DNA of 6,811 nt, from contig JAIVGT010000236.1 of NCBI GenBank assembly GCA_020201485.1, positions 1 through 6,811 on the forward strand, written 5' to 3'. This DNA comes from Halobacteriales archaeon. GTDB taxonomy: Archaea > Thermoplasmatota > SW-10-69-26 > JACQPN01 > JAIVGT01. Within the stretch, counting starts at the first letter, position 1; each line of letters starts with the position of its first letter. The notes under the pieces are model-generated. The model had not been told where the DNA came from and ran no database searches. It was given only the letters and a program-made list of their open reading frames with translations. The position numbers and the translations under genes were made by a program. Below, in pieces: positions 1 through 5,542 of this stretch.

Positions 1-257
1 ACCGCGCGGAGGAGGTCCAACCCCAGTCTCCCGGGCTGGAGGGACGCGGCGCGCTTCTTGAACCGTTTCGCAAGGGACTATTCGCGACCTGTCGCACCGC
101 GCGGTGACACGCGCGCGGCCACCAGGGAGCACCCAGCCTCGCCTCGCCTGCCGGCGGGCTCCGGACGACGCACAAGCTTTTGACCGCCCAGCCCTTTGGG
201 CCCGCAGGGAGGGGTCGGCGGCTGGTCCAGGCAGAAGCTCCGCGCAAGCCAGGCAGC
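1..257. other. Left-edge region without a supported gene
   Basis: I see no recognisable protein or RNA gene here. One + frame is open from the left edge to a TGA at 105-107 and another to a TGA at 181-183, but neither translation shows a recognisable motif, so a C-terminal tail of an upstream gene can be neither shown nor excluded. The most AT-rich patch is AAGCTTTTGA at 174-183, about 75-84 bases before the ATP-grasp start; it could be part of an archaeal core promoter for the downstream operon, but it is not a good TATA match. A 12-base palindrome (CACCGCGCGGTG) at 95-106 is of a size expected by chance at this GC content. Confidence 0.5.
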
Positions 258-1742
258 ATGTTCGCGGAGTACGACACCGGAGGCTTCTACGACGAGATGT
301 TCTCGCCGGGAGGCGTGCCGCGGCCGGGCTGCGAGTTCCTCGCCGAGGCCCTGAGCGCGCTGTCCGACGCGGAGCTGCGCCACCGGCAGCAGGCGGCCGA
401 TGCCAGCTTCCTCAGCCGCGGCGTGACCTTCACCGTCTACAACGACAAGGCCGGCCTGGAGAAGATCTTCCCCTTCGACATCATCCCGCGCATCATCCGC
501 GCCGAGGAGTGGGCGGTCATGGAGCGCGGCCTGCGGCAGCGCGTGGACGCGCTGAACCGCTTCCTCTGCGACATCTACGGCGAGCAGCGCATCGTGCGCG
601 ACGGCGTCATCCCCGAGCACGTCATCACGAGCAGCAAGGGGTTCCGCAAGCAGTGCATGGGCCTCCGGCCCCCGCTCGGCGTTTGGTGCCACGTCTCCGG
701 CATCGACCTCGTGCGCCATGGAGACGGGAAGTACTACGTGCTGGAGGACAACATCCGGACGCCTTCCGGCGTCTCCTACGTGCTGGAGAACCGCGAGGTC
801 ATGAAGAAGATCCTGCCCGAGGTGTTCGAGCGCGCCGGCGTGCAACGCGTCTCCACCTACCCCGTGCAGCTCCTCGAGACGCTCCAGGCCCTGTCCGACC
901 GGCGTGACCCCACGGTCGTCGTCCTCACGCCCGGCGTGCATAACTCCGCGTACTTTGAGCACTCCTACCTGGCGCAGAAGATGGGCATCGAGCTCGTGGA
1001 AGGCAGCGACCTCGTCATCGACGGCGGCGAGGTGAAGATGCGCACGACGCGCGGCTTCCAGCGCGTCGACGTCATCTACCGCCGCATCGACGACGACTTC
1101 CTCGACCCGCGCGCCTTCCGCCAAGACTCGCTCCTCGGCGTGCCCGGCCTCATGGACGCGTACGCCGGGGGCAAGGTCGCGCTGGCGAACGCGCCGGGCA
1201 CGGGGGTCGCGGACGACAAGGTCGTGTACGCCTACGTGCCGGCCATGATCCGGCACTACCTGAAGGAGGAGCCCATCCTGCCCAACGTCCCGACCTACGT
1301 GTGCTGGGACGACAAGGACCGGGAGCACGTGCTGGCGAACCTGGACAAGCTCGTGGTGAAGGCGGCGAACGAGTCCGGCGGCTACGGCATGCTCATCGGG
1401 CCCCACGCCACGCCCGAGCTGCGCGAGGAGTTCGCCAAGCGCATCGCGGACAACCCGCGCAACTACATCGCCCAGCCCACGCTCGCCCTCTCCCGCGCCC
1501 CGACGCGCGTCGGCCCGGAAGGCGCGCCGCACGCGGAGGCGAGCCGCATCGAGGGCCGGCACGTGGACCTGCGGCCGTACGTGCTCGCGGGCAAGGACAT
1601 CCGCGTGCTCGCGGGCGGCCTGACGCGCGTCGCGCTGCGCAAGGGCTCCCTCGTCGTGAACTCCAGCCAGGGCGGCGGGAGCAAGGACACGTGGGTCCTG
1701 CACGCCCCGGAGCCCAAGCCCGCGGGAGGCGCGCCATGCTGA
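258..1742 (+). CDS. Circularly permuted ATP-grasp protein (COG2308 / DUF404-DUF407 type)
   Basis: This is a complete 494-residue member of the circularly permuted type-2 ATP-grasp family, whose members are usually about 470-490 residues. ATP-grasp enzymes join a carboxylate to an amine through an acyl-phosphate; this family is thought to form a peptide or amide bond, but its substrate is unknown. Visible family motifs, in order, are the N-terminal YDEMF (11-15), PFDIIPRII (72-80), LEDNIRTPSGVSYVLENR (162-179), NAPGTGVADDK (311-321), the glycine-rich nucleotide-binding segment VVKAANESGGYGM (366-378), IAQPTLALSRAP (404-415), RHVDLRPYV (434-442) and the C-terminal NSSQGGGSKDTWV (468-480). I chose ATG 258 because family similarity begins just after it; the frame is open back to a TTG at 180, but the extra 26 residues look unconserved. 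No strong ribosome binding site precedes it. Its last 7 bases overlap the alpha-E gene, which implies co-translation. Family assignment is firm; the reaction is inferred. Confidence 0.93.
   Translation: MFAEYDTGGFYDEMFSPGGVPRPGCEFLAEALSALSDAELRHRQQAADASFLSRGVTFTVYNDKAGLEKIFPFDIIPRIIRAEEWAVMERGLRQRVDALNRFLCDIYGEQRIVRDGVIPEHVITSSKGFRKQCMGLRPPLGVWCHVSGIDLVRHGDGKYYVLEDNIRTPSGVSYVLENREVMKKILPEVFERAGVQRVSTYPVQLLETLQALSDRRDPTVVVLTPGVHNSAYFEHSYLAQKMGIELVEGSDLVIDGGEVKMRTTRGFQRVDVIYRRIDDDFLDPRAFRQDSLLGVPGLMDAYAGGKVALANAPGTGVADDKVVYAYVPAMIRHYLKEEPILPNVPTYVCWDDKDREHVLANLDKLVVKAANESGGYGMLIGPHATPELREEFAKRIADNPRNYIAQPTLALSRAPTRVGPEGAPHAEASRIEGRHVDLRPYVLAGKDIRVLAGGLTRVALRKGSLVVNSSQGGGSKDTWVLHAPEPKPAGGAPC
1724..1729 (+). 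promoter_or_regulatory. Ribosome binding site of the alpha-E gene
   Basis: The hexamer GGGAGG lies 6 bases before ATG 1736, inside the end of the ATP-grasp gene. It is complementary to the CCUCC core of the 16S rRNA 3' end. It fixes the start of the alpha-E protein and is the clearest Shine-Dalgarno match before any gene in the window. Confidence 0.6.
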
Positions 1743-2710
1743 GCCGCGCCGCGAACGCCATCTACTGGATGACGCGCTACATCGAGCGCGCCGAGAACGT
1801 GGCGCGCTTCATCGACGTGAACCTCAACGTCGCCCTGGATGTGCCGGAGTCCAACGGCATGTGGGACTCCATCGTGGCCACGACCGGGGACGAGGCCTCG
1901 TTCCGCGAGCGGCACGGGACCGCGGCCAAGAGCGCGGCCATCCACTTCCTCGCCGCCGAGCCCACGAACCCGAACGCCATCGTCTCCTGCCTGTACCACG
2001 CCCGGGAGAACGCGCGCAGCGTGCGCGAGATCATCTCCTCGGAGATGTGGCTCCAGGTCAACACCGCCTACCTTGCGGTCCAGGAGGCCATCGCATCCGG
2101 GCAGCTGGAGTCGCAGCCCCACGAGTTCTTCGCCCGGGTGAAGCTGGACAGCCACCTCTTCGACGGCCTCATGGAGGCCACGATGTCCCACGGCGAGCCC
2201 TGGCACTTCGGCCGGCTCGGCCGGCTCCTGGAGCGCGCCGACAAGACCGCCCGCATGCTGGACGTCAAGTACTACGCCCTCCTCCCCCGGCCGAGCGACC
2301 TGGGCGCGGCCTTCGACGACCTCCAGTGGTCGGCGGTCCTGCGCTCCGCCAGCGCCCTGGAGATGTACCGCAAGCGCCGGCACCGCATCACGGCCGCGGA
2401 CGTGGCCGACTTCCTCGTCTTCGACCGGGACTTCCCCCGCTCCATCGGCTTCTGCCTGAACCGGGCGGAGGAGTCCCTGAAGTGCATCACCGGCTCCGCC
2501 CCCGGGACGTTCTCCAACGTGGCGGAGAAGCGCCTGGGCCGCCTGCGCTCCCACGTGGAGTACCTCGACATCCAGGACGTGTTCACGATGGGCCTGCACG
2601 AGTTCCTGCAGGAGACCCAGACCGACCTCAACTACGTGGGGGACGGCATCCACGAAACCTTTTTCGCGATGCGGCCCCTTGCGCCCGAACCCGGAGGCGT
2701 TCCGCAATAG
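1736..2710 (+). CDS. Alpha-E domain protein (DUF403 / COG2307 type)
   Basis: This 324-residue, predominantly alpha-helical protein has the usual length of the alpha-E family, the constant partner of circularly permuted ATP-grasp proteins. Its biochemical role is not established; it is generally taken to work with the ligase next door. Diagnostic segments are the N-terminal WMTRYIERAENVARFIDV (11-28), HARENARSVRE (88-98), the second ERA-type helix LGRLLERADKTARMLDVKYY (161-180), WSAVLRSASALEMYRKR (198-214) and VADFLVFDRDFPRSIGFCL (223-241). The two ERAE/ERAD helices suggest an internal duplication. The start codon lies in ATGCTGA, shared with the stop of the ATP-grasp gene, and has a ribosome binding site 6 bases upstream. 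The first residues MLSRAANAIYW match the family N-terminus, so the longer open frame upstream is not used. No signal peptide or membrane span is seen, so it is likely cytoplasmic. The stop is TAG and the transglutaminase gene follows 15 bases later. Confidence 0.93.
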   Translation: MLSRAANAIYWMTRYIERAENVARFIDVNLNVALDVPESNGMWDSIVATTGDEASFRERHGTAAKSAAIHFLAAEPTNPNAIVSCLYHARENARSVREIISSEMWLQVNTAYLAVQEAIASGQLESQPHEFFARVKLDSHLFDGLMEATMSHGEPWHFGRLGRLLERADKTARMLDVKYYALLPRPSDLGAAFDDLQWSAVLRSASALEMYRKRRHRITAADVADFLVFDRDFPRSIGFCLNRAEESLKCITGSAPGTFSNVAEKRLGRLRSHVEYLDIQDVFTMGLHEFLQETQTDLNYVGDGIHETFFAMRPLAPEPGGVPQ

Positions 2711-2725
2711 GCGCGCCGTGACCCC

Positions 2726-3574
2726 ATGCTCGTTTCCATCGACCATCTCACGCGCTACGCCTACAGCATGCCGGTCCGGCTCGACGAGCAGGTGGTGCGC
2801 CTCAAGCCCCGCACCGACGCCCTGCAGACCCTGCAGCAGTACGACCTGCGCGTCCAGCCCGCCACGGCGAAGGTGACGGAGGCCGTGGACATGGACGGCA
2901 ACACCGTCGCCAAGGTCGGCGTCGAGGAGCCGGTGGCGACGTTCGAGCTCGTCACGCGCGCCCTGGTCGCGACCCGGCCCCCGCCCGCGCTTCCCCTGGG
3001 GGACCCGGCGGCCTCGCTGCGCTTCCCCATCCATTACCCCTCGGACGTGCCCGCGGCCGTGCTCGGCTACCGTGGGCCGGTCACGACCGACGCCTCGGTG
3101 AACCGCTTCGCCGCCGAGGTCGCGGACGGCGCGCGCTGGGAGGTCCTGCCCTTCCTCGGCCTGCTCGCGGCGCGCATCCAGAAGGCGCACCTCTACCAGA
3201 TCCGCTACGAGGGCCCGCCCCGACCCGCGGCGACGACCCTGGAGCGGAAGGAGGGCGCGTGCCGCGACTTCGCCGTGCTCTACATGGACGCGTGCCGCTC
3301 CTTCGGCCTCGCCGTGCGCTTCGTCAGCGGCTACCGCCTCAAGGAGCCGGAGGGCGTGGGGCGCGAGATGCACGCCTGGGCCGAGGTGTACCTGCCGGGC
3401 CTGGGCTGGCGCGGCTACGACCCGACCATCGGCAAGCCGGTCATCGACCAGCATGTGGCGGTCGCCGTGGGCACGCCGATGAGCTCGGCCCCGGTCACCG
3501 GCTCCTTCTGGGGCTCGAACGTGACCAGCACGCTGCTCGCCACGGTCGAGGTCCGGCGCACGAACGGCCCGTGA
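2726..3574 (+). CDS. Transglutaminase-like cysteine protease (COG1305 type)
   Basis: This 282-residue protein combines the bacterial-type transglutaminase N-terminal beta region (about residues 1-85) with a transglutaminase core (about 150-235). The papain-like triad is complete: Cys179 in GACRDFA, His216 in MHAWAEVY and Asp232 in YDPT. The segments RFVSGYRL (198-205), LPGLGWRGYDPT (223-234) and the DQHVAVAVGT strand (241-250) are typical. Prokaryotic members are usually peptidases or amidases rather than cross-linking enzymes; the substrate is unknown. There is no signal peptide or transmembrane helix, so it is probably cytoplasmic. ATG 2726 begins MLVSIDHLTRYAYS, matching the family N-terminus; no good ribosome binding site is seen. 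Position as third gene after the ATP-grasp and alpha-E genes is the conserved cassette order, and suggests it trims or releases the product of the ligase (inference). Assignment is firm, specific activity is not. Confidence 0.92.
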   Translation: MLVSIDHLTRYAYSMPVRLDEQVVRLKPRTDALQTLQQYDLRVQPATAKVTEAVDMDGNTVAKVGVEEPVATFELVTRALVATRPPPALPLGDPAASLRFPIHYPSDVPAAVLGYRGPVTTDASVNRFAAEVADGARWEVLPFLGLLAARIQKAHLYQIRYEGPPRPAATTLERKEGACRDFAVLYMDACRSFGLAVRFVSGYRLKEPEGVGREMHAWAEVYLPGLGWRGYDPTIGKPVIDQHVAVAVGTPMSSAPVTGSFWGSNVTSTLLATVEVRRTNGP

Positions 3575-3625
3575 GCGCCGCAAAGCCCACGCTTCCCGGG
3601 GGGGATGACCGGGACTCGGGGCAGG

Positions 3626-3631
3626 CTTATG
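3626..3631 (+). promoter_or_regulatory. Possible TATA-like element before the zinc-ribbon gene
   Basis: CTTATG is a local AT-rich island in very GC-rich DNA, centred about 28 bases before ATG 3656. That is the distance expected between an archaeal TATA box and a start codon in a leaderless transcript. The match to the archaeal consensus is only partial, and the hexamer overlaps the alternative ATG at 3629. This is inference. Confidence 0.25.
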
Positions 3632-3655
3632 CCGGGCGACGTTGTCGCGGGGGCC

Positions 3656-3799
3656 ATGGGACCGACGTGCGCGCGCTGCGGCCAGAACAGCGTGTTCAAC
3701 GACTGGATCTGGCACAGCCCCGAGGGCGGCGCCGTGGTCATGCTCGTCTGCTCGAACTGCGGCTGCATCGCCGGCGTCGTGCCGCGCCTGAAGCCGTAG
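3656..3799 (+). CDS. Small Cys4 zinc-ribbon protein
   Basis: This is a 47-residue protein with two CxxC knuckles, Cys5-Cys8 (CARC) and Cys32-Cys35 (CSNC), followed by a further Cys37, separated by a 23-residue loop containing NDWIWHSPEGG. That spacing is that of a treble or ribbon-type zinc site. I do not recognise the family and assign no function; such proteins bind nucleic acid or protein partners. The start is uncertain: in-frame ATGs also occur at 3629 (56 aa) and 3605 (64 aa). I prefer 3656 because the Cys motif follows at once and because CTTATG at 3626-3631 sits about 28 bases upstream, where an archaeal TATA element of a leaderless transcript would lie. It starts 81 bases after the transglutaminase gene on the same strand and could be co-transcribed. 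Its TAG stop directly abuts the stop of the convergent rRNA methyltransferase gene. Confidence 0.7.
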   Translation: MGPTCARCGQNSVFNDWIWHSPEGGAVVMLVCSNCGCIAGVVPRLKP

Positions 3800-4582
3800 T
3801 CACGCCTGCTTGGGCTTCGCCGGCTTTGCTGGCTTCGCCTTGGGCGCGGCCTGCGCGCGCTGCCGCACGCGCTCGAAGCAGAGCACGGCCGCCGCGGCGC
3901 TGACGTTCAGGCTGGCGATCTCGCCGGTCATCGGGATGCGCACGGTGAAGTCGCACAGCTCTTGCGTGAGCCGGCCCAGCCCTTCCCCTTCGCTGCCCAG
4001 GACGAGGCACAGCGGCCCGGTGAGCTTCGTGTCCCACGGGGCCTTGCCTTCCTGCTGCGCCGCGCCCCCGACCCACACGCCCTGCCGCTTCAGCTCGCGC
4101 AGCGCGTTGGCCAGGTTCGTGACGAGCACGACCGGCACGCGCTGGCTCGCCCCCGCGCTCGCCTTGTGCACGGAGGCTGTGAGCGCGGCACTGCCGCGCT
4201 CCGGGATGATGACGCCATGGCATCCTGCCGCTTCCCCCGTGCGCAGCACGGCGCCCAGGTTGTGCGGGTCCTCGACGTGGTCGAGAGCGAGGAGGAACGG
4301 ATCGTGCCCGCGCTGGCGGGCGAAGCCGAGCGCGTCCTCGAGCGTGCTGTACCCTTGGGGCTTGACCAGGGCGATGACGCCCTGGTGCTGGCCGCCGTAG
4401 AGCTCGTCGAGCTGGGCCTTCGGCCGGCGCTCGATGCCCACTCCGCGCGCGCGCGCCGCGGCCAGGACCTCGCGCACGCGGTCGTCCTCGCGGCCCTTCG
4501 CCAAGAGCACGCGGTGCACCTCGCGCCCGGCGCGGAGCGCTTCCAGGACGGGATGGATGCCGGCGACGACGTCCCACTGCAC
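3800..4582 (-). CDS. rlmB: 23S rRNA 2'-O-ribose methyltransferase, SpoU/TrmH family (RlmB-like)
   Basis: This 260-residue protein is a full SPOUT-class methyltransferase of the TrmH/RlmB branch (family length about 245-270). It transfers a methyl group from S-adenosylmethionine to a ribose 2'-OH; RlmB itself acts on a guanosine of the 23S rRNA peptidyl-transferase region. The N-terminal substrate-binding domain starts with GIHPVLEALRAG (8-19). The catalytic SPOUT domain shows motif 1 LDHVEDPHNLGAVLRTGEAAG, with Asn108 and Arg114 at the conserved places, motif 2 LVLGSEGEGL (193-202) and motif 3 IPMTGEIASLNVSAAAAV (216-233), which form the trefoil knot and cofactor pocket. A Lys/Pro/Ala-rich tail ends the protein. 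I place the start at GTG 4582 because the family N-terminus begins there and no in-frame ATG exists upstream. It is convergent with the zinc-ribbon gene and divergent from the dehydrogenase. Family assignment is firm; the exact target nucleotide is not shown by sequence. Confidence 0.92.
   Translation of the reverse strand: MQWDVVAGIHPVLEALRAGREVHRVLLAKGREDDRVREVLAAARARGVGIERRPKAQLDELYGGQHQGVIALVKPQGYSTLEDALGFARQRGHDPFLLALDHVEDPHNLGAVLRTGEAAGCHGVIIPERGSAALTASVHKASAGASQRVPVVLVTNLANALRELKRQGVWVGGAAQQEGKAPWDTKLTGPLCLVLGSEGEGLGRLTQELCDFTVRIPMTGEIASLNVSAAAAVLCFERVRQRAQAAPKAKPAKPAKPKQA
3813..3839. repeat. Three tandem 9-base repeats in the rlmB 3' end
   Basis: Three head-to-tail copies of GGCTTCGCC (the middle copy reads GGCTTTGCT) encode the Ala-Lys-Pro repeats at the C-terminus of the methyltransferase. 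Because the unit is 9 bases, gain or loss of copies would keep the reading frame. Such low-complexity tails often vary in length between close relatives. Confidence 0.75.
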
Positions 4583-4633
4583 GCGGGCGCAAGGCGCAGC
4601 GGGTTCTTGTAGCCGCGGGTCCTTGGCGCGCGC
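4583..4633. promoter_or_regulatory. Divergent promoter region between rlmB and the dehydrogenase
   Basis: Only 51 bases separate the minus-strand GTG at 4582 from the plus-strand ATG at 4634, so both genes must be expressed from this gap or from within each other. Neither start has a Shine-Dalgarno match. The one AT-richer stretch, TTCTTGTAG at 4604-4612, lies about 22-30 bases from both start codons, the place expected for an archaeal TATA element of a leaderless transcript in either direction. The match to the archaeal TATA consensus is weak. Confidence 0.35.
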
Positions 4634-5500
4634 ATGGCCCAGGACCGGTGGCGCGCGCCCGACCTGCGCGGCCAGGTGGCCGTGGTCACGGGCGCGACGC
4701 GCGGCGTGGGGCGGGGCATCGCGGACGTGCTCGGCCAGGCGGGCATGACGGTGTACGTGACCGGGCGGAGCACGGGCACGACGCGCACCGAAGGCCTGGC
4801 CGGCACGGTGGAGGACGCGGCCGCGGGCGTCACCGCCGCCGGCGGGCAGGGCATCGGGGTCGTGTGCGACCACACGCGGGACACCGACGCGGAGGCGCTG
4901 TTCGAGCGCGTGCGCCGCGAGCAGGGCCGGCTCGACCTGCTGGTGAACAACGCCTGGGGCGGCTACGAGGACTACGCCTACAAGACCTTCGCCGACCCGT
5001 TCTGGCAGCAGCCCGTGGAGCGCTGGCGGGGCATGTTCGACGCCGGCGTGCGCGTGCACTACACGGCGAGCCGGCTGGCCGCGCCGCTCCTCGTCGCGCG
5101 GGGCCGCGGGCTCATCGTCGGCACGTCCGCCGGCGATGGCCTGAAGTTCCGCGGCGCGGTGACCTACGACGTGGCCAAGGCGGCCATCGAGCGCATGATG
5201 TGGGGCATGGCGCGGGAGCTGCGGCCGCACGGCGTGGCCGCCCTCGCGCTGCAGCCGGGCTTCACGCGTACCGAGCGGGTCATGGCGGCGTTCGGCGGGG
5301 ATGAGAAGGACCCACGCCTGGCCGGCACGAACTCCACGTGGTACGTCGGGCGCGCGGTGGCGATGCTCGCCGCCGACCCGGCCGTTCTGGAGCTGACCGG
5401 GCGCACCCTCATGGTCGGGGACCTGGCGGAGCGCTACGGCTTCACGGACGTGGACGGCCAACGGGTCCCGCCGTTCCGGCTGCCCGCCGAGCTGGCGTAG
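4634..5500 (+). CDS. Short-chain dehydrogenase/reductase, DHRS1-like
   Basis: This 288-residue protein is a complete classical SDR with a Rossmann fold. It shows the cofactor-binding glycine motif TGATRGVG (19-26), NNAWGG (105-110) and the catalytic residues Ser165, Tyr178 and Lys182 (YxxxK). Arg23 in the glycine motif and Arg45 (YVTGRS), after the second beta strand, suggest NADP(H) preference. The segment DPFWQQPVERWRGMFDAGVR (121-140), with VHYTAS following, and PGFTRTE (208-214) match the DHRS1-like subgroup, which extends beyond the usual 250 residues. The substrate is not known. ATG 4634 is followed directly by the SDR N-terminus; no ribosome binding site is seen. It diverges from rlmB across a short gap and is followed, 42 bases later and in the same reading frame, by the DUF2070 gene, with which it may share a transcript. 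Family certain, role unknown. Confidence 0.92.
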   Translation: MAQDRWRAPDLRGQVAVVTGATRGVGRGIADVLGQAGMTVYVTGRSTGTTRTEGLAGTVEDAAAGVTAAGGQGIGVVCDHTRDTDAEALFERVRREQGRLDLLVNNAWGGYEDYAYKTFADPFWQQPVERWRGMFDAGVRVHYTASRLAAPLLVARGRGLIVGTSAGDGLKFRGAVTYDVAKAAIERMMWGMARELRPHGVAALALQPGFTRTERVMAAFGGDEKDPRLAGTNSTWYVGRAVAMLAADPAVLELTGRTLMVGDLAERYGFTDVDGQRVPPFRLPAELA

Positions 5501-5542
5501 GACGAGCGTTGCCTTCATGGCCCGTGCCCGCCATGCGCGCGC

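Noticed and set aside
95..106. 12-base perfect palindrome CACCGCGCGGTG as a possible operator
   Set aside because: At about 70% GC several palindromes of this length are expected by chance in a window of this size, and there is no second copy or supporting context.
191..201. GCCC-TTT-GGGC hairpin upstream of the ATP-grasp gene as an attenuator or terminator
   Set aside because: A 4-base stem with a 3-base loop and no T-run is too weak to support a regulatory call.
180..257. N-terminal extension of the ATP-grasp protein from TTG 180
   Set aside because: The 26 extra residues show no family similarity, and the conserved N-terminus begins immediately after ATG 258.
78..1703. A 541-codon minus-strand open frame opposite the ATP-grasp gene
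   Set aside because: Same reasoning: composition is His/Arg/Ala/Val-rich without any recognisable domain, while the plus strand encodes a complete ATP-grasp protein.
2708..2710. TAG codons read as pyrrolysine (alpha-E, zinc-ribbon and dehydrogenase genes all end in TAG)
   Set aside because: Each TAG falls at the normal family C-terminus and translation beyond it gives nothing recognisable, so these are ordinary stops.
1463..3715. A 750-codon minus-strand open frame opposite the alpha-E and transglutaminase genes
   Set aside because: It lies antisense to genes with intact family motifs and shows no motif of its own; it is a by-product of high GC.
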